Shown: in pieces, positions 34,384 to 42,898 of the stretch | Layout of the letters: every line of letters starts with the position of its first letter | How positions within the stretch are numbered: the first letter of the stretch is position 1 | Assembly (NCBI RefSeq): GCF_050749815.1 | Contig: NZ_CP192735.1 | Coordinates: 2,666,001 to 2,730,000 of the forward strand | Reading direction: 5' to 3' | Length of the DNA: 64,000 nt | DNA from: Dyella_A sp050749815 | GTDB taxonomy: Bacteria; Pseudomonadota; Gammaproteobacteria; Xanthomonadales; Rhodanobacteraceae | Position numbers and translations under genes: made by a program | The notes under the pieces: generated by a model | The model's database searches: none | What the model was told of the DNA's origin: nothing | Seen by the model: only the letters and a program-made list of their open reading frames with translations

Positions 34384-35216
34384 GCCTGGCTCCGCGGAAA
34401 ACCGAGCGACTGGGCGTAATCGCCCGCCGGGTACTGGAACGGCACCGGGCCGTCGGCCTCGCCACCGAAGAACTGCCGCGTCCACGGCGAACCGTCGTCG
34501 GCGATGGTCTTCGGATCGCCCTGCGCCACCACCTTGCCGTTGGCGATCAGGTAGACGTGGTCGGCCACGTGCTTGATCGCGTCGAGCTCATGCGCCACCA
34601 GCACGCTGGTGATGCCCAGCGTGTCGTTGAGCGTGCGGATCAGTTTCAGCACCTGGTTCAGCGCGATCGGATCCAGGCCCACGAACGGCTCGTCGTAGAG
34701 GATCAGCTTCGGGTCGAACACGATCGCCCGCGCCAGCGCTACGCGCCGCGCCATGCCGCCGGACAGCTCGCTGGGCATCAGCGCGGCGGCACCGCGCAGG
34801 CCCACCGACTGCAACTTCAGCAGCACCACGTTGCGGATCAGTTCTTCCGGCAGATCGGTGTGCTGGCGCAGCGGGAAGGCGACGTTCTCGAACACGTCGA
34901 AATCGGTCAGCAGCGCCGAGTTCTGGAACAGGTAGCCGATCTGCTCGCGCAGCTTGAACAGCTTCTCGCGCGGCAGGCCCGCCACGTTCTGGCCATCCAC
35001 CCACACCTCGCCGCGGTCGCCGTGCATCTGCCCGGTGATGTGCTTGAGCAGCGTGGTCTTGCCGGTGCCGCTGGGACCCATGATCGCGGTGATCTTGCCG
35101 CGCGGGATGTCCATGTCCAGCGCGTCGAAGATCGTCTTGCCGTTGAGCACCGTGGTCAGGCCACGGACGCGCACCAGCGGCTCGGCATCGGTCGGCGTGC
35201 GGACGGGTTCGGTCAT
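34380..35216 (-). CDS. mlaF: Mla ABC transporter ATP-binding protein MlaF
   Basis: ABC ATPase of 278 residues powering phospholipid movement by MlaE/MlaD. Walker A GPSGTGKTTLLKH, Q-loop GYLFQNSALLTD, ABC signature PSELSGGMARRVALARAI, Walker B KLILYDEPFVGLDP and H-loop VAHELDAI are all present. ATG 35216 (MTEPVRTP) is chosen from family length; no ribosome binding site is visible and in-frame codons extend upstream, so the start is the weak point. First gene of mlaFEDCB. The C-terminal extension (SPWTRQFFGGEADGPVPFQY) matches the MlaF tail. Confidence 0.94.
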   Translation of the reverse strand: MTEPVRTPTDAEPLVRVRGLTTVLNGKTIFDALDMDIPRGKITAIMGPSGTGKTTLLKHITGQMHGDRGEVWVDGQNVAGLPREKLFKLREQIGYLFQNSALLTDFDVFENVAFPLRQHTDLPEELIRNVVLLKLQSVGLRGAAALMPSELSGGMARRVALARAIVFDPKLILYDEPFVGLDPIALNQVLKLIRTLNDTLGITSVLVAHELDAIKHVADHVYLIANGKVVAQGDPKTIADDGSPWTRQFFGGEADGPVPFQYPAGDYAQSLGFPRSQA

Positions 35217-35308
35217 GAGGGCGGGGAGAAGAAGCCAAAGAGGAACAAGGTAACGGAACGCCGCGTATGGCGCCATCGCGCGGCAGCCTGTCGCAGACCG
35301 CCGCCACG

Positions 35309-35339
35309 GGCGCAAGTTCTGCCGCGGCGGCGCAAGTTC
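35309..35339. promoter_or_regulatory. Two direct repeats 20 bp apart upstream of mlaF
   Basis: GGCGCAAGTTC occurs at 35309-35319 and again at 35329-35339, a repeat distance of exactly two helical turns, in the 133-base gap between gmk and mlaF. Such spacing suits a protein binding two half-sites on one face of the DNA. No known regulator motif is recognised. Confidence 0.3.
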
Positions 35340-35349
35340 GCGCGGTGTG

Positions 35350-35976
35350 TCAGGGCGCCAGCAGGTCGGCGATCAGCATCTCGTGGCGCGCCCACTGCAA
35401 CGTGCTGCGCAGGCGCACCGCGCGCACGATCGCACGCAGGTCGGCCAGCGCGTCCTCGAAGCGGTCATTCACCACGATGTAATCGAATTCGTGCGCGTGC
35501 GCGATTTCCTCGCGCGAGTTGTGCAAGCGGCGCTCGATCACCTCCGGCGCGTCCGAGCCGCGGCCGCGAAGGCGCCGCTCCAGCTCCGGCCGTGAGGGCG
35601 GCAGGATGAATACGCTCACGCACTCCGGCTTGCTCGCGCGGATCTGCCGCGCGCCCTGCCAGTCGATCTCCAGCAGCACGTCGCGCGACTGCGCCAGCAG
35701 GCCGTCCACCGTAGTGCGCGAGGTGCCGTAGAGGTTGCCGTGCACCTCGGCGTGCTCGAGGAAGATGCCCTCGGCCACCTCGCGCTCGAATTCGGCGCGC
35801 TCGACGAAGTAGTAATGCCGGCCGTACTGCTCGCCCGTGCGCGGCGGCCGCGTGGTGTGCGACACCGACAGCGAGATCGACGGCTCGACCTCCAGCAGCG
35901 CGTTGACCAGGGTGGACTTGCCCGCACCGGACGGCGCGGCCACCACGAAAAGGGTTCCTGCCGCGGGCGCGCTCAT
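35350..35976 (-). CDS. gmk: Guanylate kinase
   Basis: Converts GMP to GDP using ATP; 208 residues, normal length. P-loop VAAPSGAGKSTLVNALL, GMP-binding SVSHTTRPPRTGEQYGRHYYFV and the lid/catalytic stretch RRLRGRGSDAPEVIERRL are present. It overlaps yicC by 4 bases (yicC upstream), as in many gammaproteobacteria. It normally precedes rpoZ-spoT; here the mla operon follows instead. Confidence 0.96.
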   Translation of the reverse strand: MSAPAAGTLFVVAAPSGAGKSTLVNALLEVEPSISLSVSHTTRPPRTGEQYGRHYYFVERAEFEREVAEGIFLEHAEVHGNLYGTSRTTVDGLLAQSRDVLLEIDWQGARQIRASKPECVSVFILPPSRPELERRLRGRGSDAPEVIERRLHNSREEIAHAHEFDYIVVNDRFEDALADLRAIVRAVRLRSTLQWARHEMLIADLLAP

Positions 35977-36833
35977 TCGATGTTCTGCACCTGTTCGCGC
36001 ATCTGCTCGATCAGCACCTTCAGCTCCACCGCCGCATTGGTGCTGCGCGCGTCCACCGACTTCGAACCCAGCGTGTTCGCCTCGCGGTTGAACTCCTGCA
36101 TCAGGAAGTCCAGTCGCCGGCCCACCGGCTCAGCCAGACCGAGCACGCGGCGCGCCTCGGCGATGTGGGTGGTGAGGCGGTCCAGCTCCTCGTCCACGTC
36201 GGCGCGGGTGATCTGCAGCACCAGCTCCTGCTCCAAGCGGCCCGGGTCGGCCGGCTGCTTGATATCGGCCAGACGCGATTCCAGCCGGGCGCGCAGCGCA
36301 GTGCGGATCTCCGGCATCCAGCCGCGCACATCGGCGACCACCCGCTCGATCGCGTCGAGCCGTTCGCGCAGCATCTGCGCGGTCTTCTCGCCCTCGCGTT
36401 CGCGGGTGGCGGTGAGCGCATCGAGCGCGCGGTCGAGCACGTCGAACAGGGCCGCCTGCTGGGCGTCGTTGTCGACCTCGGCGCGATCGAGCACGCCGGG
36501 AAAGCGCAGCAGCTCGGTGAACTCCACCTGCATCGTGGGAAAGCGCGGCTGCAGCTCCCGCGCCAGTTCACCCAGCCGCGCCAGGGTGGCCGCGTTGACC
36601 CGCAACGATTCGCCGCGATCCTCGCCGCGCAGACGCACCGTCAGATCGAGCTTGCCGCGCGACAGCCGGGTCGCCACGCGCTCGCGCAGCAGCGATTCGA
36701 AACCGCGCAGTTCGTCCGGCAGCCGCGGGCTGATTTCCAGGTACCGATGATTAACCGTGCGCAGCTCGCAGCTGAGCGTGCCGGTGGGTCCGGCCAGCTC
36801 GGCCGAGGCGTAGGCAGTCATGCTGCGGATCAT
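35973..36833 (-). CDS. yicC: YicC/YloC family endoribonuclease
   Basis: Protein of 286 residues of the YicC family, shown in E. coli to be an endoribonuclease acting on small RNAs such as RyhB. N-terminal MIRSMTAYASAELAGPTGTL and C-terminal LDFLMQEFNREANTLGSKSV are the family ends; E. coli YicC has 287 residues. ATG 36833 is chosen over 36851 because AAGG lies 5 bases before it and homologues begin MIRSMTA. Divergent from rph with an 80-base gap, the usual yicC/rph arrangement. Confidence 0.94.
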   Translation of the reverse strand: MIRSMTAYASAELAGPTGTLSCELRTVNHRYLEISPRLPDELRGFESLLRERVATRLSRGKLDLTVRLRGEDRGESLRVNAATLARLGELARELQPRFPTMQVEFTELLRFPGVLDRAEVDNDAQQAALFDVLDRALDALTATREREGEKTAQMLRERLDAIERVVADVRGWMPEIRTALRARLESRLADIKQPADPGRLEQELVLQITRADVDEELDRLTTHIAEARRVLGLAEPVGRRLDFLMQEFNREANTLGSKSVDARSTNAAVELKVLIEQMREQVQNIE

Positions 36834-36913
36834 GGAAGCCTTTGCGGACATGCGAAAAAGAGCGCAATGGTAAACTTTCCGGCCCTGCCCTGCCCAACCA
36901 GGCTCCCCGACCC

Positions 36914-37645
36914 ATGCAAACCGTCAGCCGCCCGAGCGGCCGCGCCAGCGACCAGCTGCGCCCGATCACCATCGAACGCCGCTTCACCCGCCACGCCGAA
37001 GGCTCGGTGCTGGTGAGCTTTGGCGACACCCGCGTGCTGTGCACCGCCAGCATCGAAGACCGCGTGCCGCCGTGGCTGCGCGGCAAGGGCGAGGGCTGGG
37101 TCACCGCCGAATACGGCATGCTGCCGCGCGCCACCCACACGCGCATGCAGCGCGAGGCGGCCAAGGGCGGCCAGGGCGGGCGCACCATGGAGATCCAGCG
37201 GCTGATCGGCCGCAGCCTGCGCGCCTGCGTCAACCGCCAGGCGCTGGGCGAACGCGTGGTCACGCTGGACTGCGACGTGATCCAGGCCGACGGCGGCACT
37301 CGCACCGCGGCGATCACCGGCGCCTACGTGGCGCTGGTCGATGCGGTGAACCACCTGATGGCGCGCGAGAACCTCAAGCGCAACCCGATCATCGGCGCTG
37401 TAGCGGCGGTGTCGGTGGGCATCTACCAGGGCGTGCCCGTGCTCGACCTCGACTACGCCGAGGATTCGAACTGCGACACCGACATGAACGTGGTGATGAA
37501 CGACGGCGGCGGCTTCATCGAGGTACAGGGCACCGCCGAGGGCCACGCGTTCCGCCGCGACGAGATGGACGCGCTGCTGGCGCTGGCCGAGAAGGGCGTG
37601 GCCGAACTGGTCGCTGCCCAGCGCGCTGCATTGGCGGAAGGCTGA
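36914..37645 (+). CDS. rph: Ribonuclease PH
   Basis: Phosphorolytic 3' exoribonuclease that trims tRNA precursors, 243 residues. Family marks: RPSGRASDQLRPITIERRFT at the N-terminus, PWLRGKGEGWVTAEYGMLPR, the tRNA/phosphate-binding QREAAKGGQGGRTMEIQRLI with LDCDVIQADGGTRTAAITGA, and the metal-binding LDLDYAEDSNCDTDMNVV. ATG 36914 fits the family N-terminus. Followed by rdgB and hemW in a run of closely packed genes. Confidence 0.96.
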   Translation: MQTVSRPSGRASDQLRPITIERRFTRHAEGSVLVSFGDTRVLCTASIEDRVPPWLRGKGEGWVTAEYGMLPRATHTRMQREAAKGGQGGRTMEIQRLIGRSLRACVNRQALGERVVTLDCDVIQADGGTRTAAITGAYVALVDAVNHLMARENLKRNPIIGAVAAVSVGIYQGVPVLDLDYAEDSNCDTDMNVVMNDGGGFIEVQGTAEGHAFRRDEMDALLALAEKGVAELVAAQRAALAEG

Positions 37646-37648
37646 GCG

Positions 37649-38248
37649 ATGGGCCGCATCGTCCTGGCCAGCGGCAACCGCGGCAAGCTCGCCGAGTTCG
37701 GTCAGCTGTTGGCTGACGCCGACTTCGAGGTGATCGCGCAGGGCCAGCTGGGCGTGGAGGATATCGAGGAGACCGGCCTCACCTTTGTCGAGAACGCGCT
37801 GCTCAAGGCGCGCCACGCCGCGCAGGTGACCGGACTGCCATCGCTGGCCGACGACTCCGGCCTATGCGTGGACGCCCTCGGCGGTGCGCCCGGCCTGTAC
37901 TCGGCGCGCTATGCCGGTGGCCACGGCGACAGCGCCGCGAACAACGCCAAGCTGCTGCGCGCACTGGACGGCCGCCCCGATGCCGAGCGCCGCGCCTTCT
38001 TCATCTGCGTGCTGGTGCTGCTGCGCCATGCCGACGATCCGGCTCCGCTGGTCGCCGAGGGCCGCTGGCACGGCCGCGTGCTGCATGCGCCACGCGGCGA
38101 GGGCGGCTTCGGCTACGACCCGCTGTTCCTGCCCGACGGCCACACGCTGGCAGCCGCCGAGCTGGACAAGGCGCTGAAGAACCGCATCAGCCACCGCGGC
38201 CAGGCGCTGGCGCAGCTGCACGCACGACTGGCCGATCTCGCTGCCTGA
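37649..38248 (+). CDS. rdgB: RdgB/HAM1 family XTP/dITP pyrophosphatase
   Basis: House-cleaning enzyme of 199 residues removing dITP/XTP from the nucleotide pool. Substrate-binding SGNRGKLAEF at residues 8-17, catalytic EETGLTFVENALLKARHAA, ADDSGLCVDAL, GGFGYDPLFLPDG and the terminal SHRGQALAQL are intact. It begins 3 bases after the rph stop and ends 1 base before hemW, so rph-rdgB-hemW is an operon. Confidence 0.96.
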   Translation: MGRIVLASGNRGKLAEFGQLLADADFEVIAQGQLGVEDIEETGLTFVENALLKARHAAQVTGLPSLADDSGLCVDALGGAPGLYSARYAGGHGDSAANNAKLLRALDGRPDAERRAFFICVLVLLRHADDPAPLVAEGRWHGRVLHAPRGEGGFGYDPLFLPDGHTLAAAELDKALKNRISHRGQALAQLHARLADLAA

Positions 38249-38249
38249 C

Positions 38250-39416
38250 ATGGCCCTGATCGCGCCGCCGCTGTCGCTGTACGTGCACATGCCGTGGTGC
38301 GTAAAGAAGTGCCCTTACTGCGACTTCAACTCGCACGGCCTGCGCGATGCACCGCCGCCCTACGCCGATTACATCGATGTGCTGCTGACCGACCTCGACG
38401 CCGATCTGGCCGACTTCGGCGCCGCGCTGCGCGGTCGCACTATCGTCAGCGTGTTCTTCGGCGGCGGCACGCCCAGCCTGTTCGCGCCCGAGCTGGTCGA
38501 CCGCTTTCTCGACGGCGCCCGCGCCCGGTTGCCGTTCGCCGACAACGCCGAGATTACGCTGGAAACCAACCCCGGCACGGTCGAGCACGGCCGCTTCGAC
38601 GGCTACCTCGCCGCAGGAGTGAACCGGCTCTCGTTCGGCATCCAGAGCTTCGACGACGACAAGCTGCGCCGGCTAGGCCGCATCCACTCCGCCGCCGAGG
38701 CCGAGGCGGCGGTGAAGTCGGCGCAGGACGCCGGCTACGCCAACATCAATCTCGACCTGATGTACGCCCTGCCCGAGCAGACGCTGGACGGCGCGCTGGC
38801 CGACATAGCCCGCGCCGTGGCGCTCGCACCCACGCACCTCTCGCATTACCAGCTCACGCTGGAGCCGAACACCGCCTTCGCCGACAATCCGCCGCCGCTG
38901 CCCGACGACGACCACGCCTGGGCGATGCAGGAAGCCTGCGAGGCCGCACTGGCCGCCGCGGGCTACGGCCAGTACGAGATTTCGGCCTACGCCCGACCGG
39001 GCCGACGCTGCACGCACAACCTCAACTACTGGCAGTTCGGCGACTACCTGGGCATCGGCGCCGGCGCCCACGGCAAGCTGAGCGACACCTCCACCGGACA
39101 GGTGCATCGGCGCTGGAAGGCGAAGCTGCCCCGCGCCTACCTGGAAGCAGCCGGTGGGCCGGCGCGGATCGGCGGCGACGGCACGGTCGACGCCGCCGAG
39201 TTGCCGTTCGAGTACATGCTCAACGCGCTGCGGCTGATCGACGGCGTGCCGATGGGCGACTTCGCCGCGCGCACCGGGCTCGATCCCGAGCGTCTAAAAG
39301 CGCCGCTGCAGGACGCCCGCCGCCGCGGCTGGCTGACCGACGATGCCGCCCGATTGCAGACCACCGCGCAGGGCCAGCGCTTCCTCAACGACGTGATCGG
39401 ACTGTTCCTGGACTGA
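38250..39416 (+). CDS. hemW: Radical SAM heme chaperone HemW
   Basis: Heme chaperone of 388 residues related to coproporphyrinogen dehydrogenase HemN. The 4Fe-4S cluster motif is CVKKCPYC (CxxxCxxC) near residue 15-22, followed by FFGGGTPSLF and the HemW/HemN block VNRLSFGIQSFDDDKLRRLG. HemW lacks HemN's second conserved N-terminal motif and binds heme rather than oxidising coproporphyrinogen. Earlier annotation systems call it HemN-like. Last gene of rph-rdgB-hemW; 158 bases of unassigned sequence follow. Confidence 0.93.
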   Translation: MALIAPPLSLYVHMPWCVKKCPYCDFNSHGLRDAPPPYADYIDVLLTDLDADLADFGAALRGRTIVSVFFGGGTPSLFAPELVDRFLDGARARLPFADNAEITLETNPGTVEHGRFDGYLAAGVNRLSFGIQSFDDDKLRRLGRIHSAAEAEAAVKSAQDAGYANINLDLMYALPEQTLDGALADIARAVALAPTHLSHYQLTLEPNTAFADNPPPLPDDDHAWAMQEACEAALAAAGYGQYEISAYARPGRRCTHNLNYWQFGDYLGIGAGAHGKLSDTSTGQVHRRWKAKLPRAYLEAAGGPARIGGDGTVDAAELPFEYMLNALRLIDGVPMGDFAARTGLDPERLKAPLQDARRRGWLTDDAARLQTTAQGQRFLNDVIGLFLD

Positions 39417-39574
39417 GCCGCACGCGGGACTGTGCGCCCCGTCACGCCGGATCGACGGGCAACTTGTTCAAGTTTCACGACCCGGATCCGTCACAGGAAG
39501 CGACGTCCGGAACGCGGGGCACGTACCGCCCCGGGTAAGCTCGGCAACTTCCTACTTCGGGATCCCTCCATCGC

Positions 39575-40102
39575 ATGAACGGCCCTGCTCCCTCGCCCCG
39601 TATCGTCCACGGCATGCGTTCGTCCGGACCGCAGGGCACGCGCCTGTTCACCGCCGACGAACTGCACCGCTACGCCGCCGATTCGATGCCGCAGATCGAG
39701 GAAGGCGCGAGCGTGGCGCAACCGGTCCTGGAAGGGCGCGGCGCCGGGCTGAACCGGCGCCGTTTCGCGCTGCGCAGCGGGCGGCAGACGATCGGCCGAC
39801 GCCGCGACAGCGACATCGTGGTGGACGACATCAGCGTGTCCGCATCGCACGCCTGGATCATCAACCAGCAGGGCCACACGATGATCATGAACACGCTTTC
39901 GACCAACGGCACGTTCGTCAACGGCCGGCGTGTGCATGAAGCGATCCTGCGCCACGGCGACCGCGTGCGGCTGGGCCAGGCGGAGTTCGTGTTCCTCACC
40001 CGCGATGCCCGCGCCTCTCGCCTGCTGTGGACCCGCCGAATCGCGGCCGGGGTCGCGGTGCTGGCGGTGCTGGGCACGCTCGGCTGGTGGCTGCTGGGCT
40101 GA
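39575..40102 (+). CDS. FHA domain protein with C-terminal membrane anchor
   Basis: 175-residue protein. An N-terminal Pro/Gly segment is followed by a forkhead-associated domain (about 68-150): TIGRRRDSDIVVDDISVSAS with the phosphothreonine-binding Arg and Ser, then SHAWII and STNGTFVNGRRV. A C-terminal helix (IAAGVAVLAVLGTLGWWLLG) anchors it in the inner membrane with the FHA domain in the cytosol. FHA domains bind phosphothreonine, and the next gene is a Ser/Thr kinase starting 11 bases later, so it is a likely substrate or docking partner. First gene of the phosphorylation cluster. Confidence 0.9.
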   Translation: MNGPAPSPRIVHGMRSSGPQGTRLFTADELHRYAADSMPQIEEGASVAQPVLEGRGAGLNRRRFALRSGRQTIGRRRDSDIVVDDISVSASHAWIINQQGHTMIMNTLSTNGTFVNGRRVHEAILRHGDRVRLGQAEFVFLTRDARASRLLWTRRIAAGVAVLAVLGTLGWWLLG

Positions 40103-40113
40103 GCGCTCGCCAC

Positions 40114-41820
40114 GTGCGCGACCCCAACCTGCCCCGCACGATCGACCGCTACCGCATCGAGGGCGTGCTCGGCCGCGGCGCCATGGCCGTGGTCTACGCC
40201 GGCTACGACCCGCAGATCGAGCGCGAAGTGGCGATCAAGTGCCTGCATGCCGGCGTCGCCGCCGATGCCGGCTACCGTCGGCGCTCTCTGGTCGAGGCAC
40301 GCGCGGCCGGGCATCTGACCCATCCGCACATCGTCACGCTGTTCGACGTGGGCGAGACCGCCGACGGCCAGCCCTATCTCGCCATGGAGCGGCTGCCCGG
40401 CGACACCCTCGCCAGCCGCGTCGCGCGCGAGGGCCTGCCGCCCCTGCCGGTGGTGCTGGAGCTGGCCATGCAGATGGCCAGCGCGCTCGACTACGCCCAC
40501 GCCAACGGCGTGGTCCACCACGATATCAAGCCGGAAAACATCATGCTGGCCGACGGCTGGCGGCAGGCCAAGATCGCCGATTTCGGCATCGCCGAGCGCC
40601 GCGGCACCCGGCCGGTCGGCGGGCCGCGCGACGAGATTGGCGGCACGCCGGCCTACATGGCGCCCGAGCACCTGCGCGGCGAGCCCACCGACGCGCGCAG
40701 CGACCTGTTCTCGCTCGGTGTGGTGCTGTACTGGCTGCTGGCCGGCAAGCTGCCGTGGACCGAGACCGCCGACGTGCCGCGCCTGCTGGACGAACGCCTG
40801 CAGCACCCGCTTCCGCCGCTGGAACCGCTGGACGCCGCCGCGCCGGCGATCCTCACCGACATCGTGCATACCCTGCTCGCGCCGGAGGCCTCGGCGCGCT
40901 ACCAGCGCGGCGCCGAGCTGGCCGAAGACCTGCGCATGGCGCAGCGCGAGTACGAGCGGCTGCACGAACAGCCCCTGGTGAGCCGCATCGTGTCGCTGCG
41001 CTGGCGCTGGTCGGCCGTGCTCGGCGGCGTGCTGGCGCTGGTGCTGATCGCCGGCATGGCGGCGATCTACGCCATGCAGGGCCGTGCGGTGAGCGGACTG
41101 GCGCTGGACTTCGGCAGTTCGCTCGGGCGCATGGTGGCGAGTGAATCGGCCGAAGACCTGCTGCTCGGCGACCGCGCCGCCACCCGCGCGCTGGTGGAGG
41201 ACATGGCGCGCAACCAGCAGATCCGCTACCTGGCGGTGGCCGATCGCCACGGCGAGGTGATCGCCAGCACGCGCGCGCAGGAGGTGGGGGCCGCACTGCC
41301 GCCGCTGTCCGGCCATGCCCTGGCCAGCCGCGGCGAGATCGACAGCTACCGCGGCGACGATGGCGGCAGCGATGGCCTGCTGCTGTTCAACACGCCCATC
41401 CACTACCAGGCCGCCACGGTGGGCACGCTGCGCCTGGGCATCAGCCGCGCGCCGCTGCGCGCCGCGCAGAAGACCACGCTCGGCGCGATCGCCGCCGTGC
41501 TGCTGGTGACCCTGCTGGCGGTGCTCGGAGCCGCATACGTCCTGTTCCGCCGACTGCTGGCATCGCTGGGCATGGCCGGCGACGCCATGCTGCGGGTGGC
41601 GCGTGGCGATCTTCGCTATCGCATCCGCCTGACTCGCCGCGACGAGCTTGGCCGCCTGTTTGCGGCGTTCAACCTGATGGCCAGCGCGCTGCAGTCGCGC
41701 CAGCGGCGTCCGGCCGCGCCGCCACCACGCCCCGGGCAACCGGCCGGGGCGGCCTCTCAACCCACCCGCCTGGTGGCGGTGCCGCAACGTCGCGCGTCGG
41801 ATCGACCGCACAGCGACTGA
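40114..41820 (+). CDS. Receptor-type Ser/Thr protein kinase with periplasmic domain and C-terminal HAMP
   Basis: Hanks-type kinase of 568 residues. Kinase domain about 12-280: GRGAMAVVYAG, catalytic K42 (AIKCL), HHDIKPEN at 135-142, DFG at 156-158, YMAPEHL. The HRD motif is HHD, so it is a non-RD kinase. Then a membrane helix (about 300-321), a periplasmic segment of about 125 residues, a second helix (about 455-477), a HAMP domain (about 478-526, VARGDLRYRIRLTRRDELGR) and a short disordered tail. HAMP normally passes a signal to a C-terminal output, but none follows here. GTG 40114, 11 bases after the FHA stop, is preferred; in-frame codons upstream overlap FHA. Confidence 0.9.
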   Translation: MRDPNLPRTIDRYRIEGVLGRGAMAVVYAGYDPQIEREVAIKCLHAGVAADAGYRRRSLVEARAAGHLTHPHIVTLFDVGETADGQPYLAMERLPGDTLASRVAREGLPPLPVVLELAMQMASALDYAHANGVVHHDIKPENIMLADGWRQAKIADFGIAERRGTRPVGGPRDEIGGTPAYMAPEHLRGEPTDARSDLFSLGVVLYWLLAGKLPWTETADVPRLLDERLQHPLPPLEPLDAAAPAILTDIVHTLLAPEASARYQRGAELAEDLRMAQREYERLHEQPLVSRIVSLRWRWSAVLGGVLALVLIAGMAAIYAMQGRAVSGLALDFGSSLGRMVASESAEDLLLGDRAATRALVEDMARNQQIRYLAVADRHGEVIASTRAQEVGAALPPLSGHALASRGEIDSYRGDDGGSDGLLLFNTPIHYQAATVGTLRLGISRAPLRAAQKTTLGAIAAVLLVTLLAVLGAAYVLFRRLLASLGMAGDAMLRVARGDLRYRIRLTRRDELGRLFAAFNLMASALQSRQRRPAAPPPRPGQPAGAASQPTRLVAVPQRRASDRPHSD

Positions 41821-41944
41821 GCCAGGCGACGCCCGCCTCTTTCATCGGCATCGCGGGCATGGCACGACGACTTCTCTCGTCGCCATCACGCGACCGGCCG
41901 CCCCCGGCACGCAACCGGACACCCGACCTCGACGCGGCCCGCAG

Positions 41945-42868
41945 CTAGAGCTGCTTGAGCCGGCGCTGCAATTCCAGCGCCCGGGCCCGATACGCCAATG
42001 CCGGCTCGTAGGAAGGCTCCACCGCAAGCACCCGATCCCACAGCGCGATCGCCGGCTCGAGCTTCTGGTCGCGGTACAGCACGATGGCCCGCTGGTGGCA
42101 GCTCGCCACCACGCGCTGGCGCAGGGCTTCGGCGCCGTTACGGTCCGAGGCGAGCCTCGGATCGGTAGCCAACGCCGCATCCAGTCGGGCCAGCGCCTGG
42201 GTCTCCTGGCCGGCGCCGAGCAGTTGCAGGCTCTCGCGCTGCAGGCGCTGCGAACGCGCCGCCGGCGACTCCACGGATGCACGCTCCGACTTGGCCGCAC
42301 CGCCGCCAGCTTCGGCGGCAACATCGCCTGACAGCCGCCCGGAAGCCGGCAGGCGGAGCTTCTCACCCGCGCGCAGCAGCGCCGGCTGGGTCGACTGGTT
42401 GTAGCGCGCCAGGATCAGGAACAGCCGGGCATCGCCCAGGTAGCGCTGGGCCAGCGTGCTGTAGGACTCCCCGGCCTGCACCACGTGCGTGCTGCCCACC
42501 GGCCCCAGCGTGCGCTGCGGGTCGGCGGTGAGCTGGCGCAGCATCGACTGCGCCAGCCGGTCTTTCGGGTGTGCGGCGAGATAGGTGCGCAGGGCCGCCT
42601 CACCTTCGCTGTAGCGGCCGTGCTGCAGGTCGTCGTTGATGATCTCGCCCAGCGGCCGCACCGCCGCGGGCGTCTCGACCGGAGCGGCCGGCGCCGGCGG
42701 TGGCGGCGCGACGGCCGGCGTGACCGGCGCATGGTCGCCGCGATGGCGCAGCCGGTCGAGCTGGGCACACCCGCCCAGCACGAGCAGCACGAGCAGCACC
42801 AGCACGACAGCGGGCATGCCGACGGCGATGGACGGCAGGCGGCGGGGGGATCGAAACAACATGGTCAT
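41945..42868 (-). CDS. Lipoprotein with LysM domain and C-terminal TPR-like region
   Basis: 307-residue lipoprotein. The signal has a long hydrophobic run ending in LGGC. A Pro/Ala-rich linker (APPPPAPAAPVETPA) spans the periplasm, followed by a helical segment (YSEGEAALRTYLAAHPKDRL), a LysM domain (HVVQAGESYSTLAQRYLG to AGEKLRLPAS, about 127-178) likely to bind peptidoglycan, a disordered stretch and helical repeats resembling TPR (ALARLDAALATDPRLASDRN; IVLYRDQKLEPAIALWDRVL). It lies between the kinase and the PP2C gene on the opposite strand to the kinase. It could be a wall-sensing partner of the kinase; this is inference from position. Confidence 0.85.
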   Translation of the reverse strand: MTMLFRSPRRLPSIAVGMPAVVLVLLVLLVLGGCAQLDRLRHRGDHAPVTPAVAPPPPAPAAPVETPAAVRPLGEIINDDLQHGRYSEGEAALRTYLAAHPKDRLAQSMLRQLTADPQRTLGPVGSTHVVQAGESYSTLAQRYLGDARLFLILARYNQSTQPALLRAGEKLRLPASGRLSGDVAAEAGGGAAKSERASVESPAARSQRLQRESLQLLGAGQETQALARLDAALATDPRLASDRNGAEALRQRVVASCHQRAIVLYRDQKLEPAIALWDRVLAVEPSYEPALAYRARALELQRRLKQL

Positions 42869-42898
42869 GCAAACGCCTCGATGGCTCGGCTTGAGTGG

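Noticed and set aside
36842..37645. Longer RNase PH beginning at 36842
   Set aside because: Homology begins at MQTVSRPSGRAS (36914); the extension overlaps the yicC/rph promoter gap.
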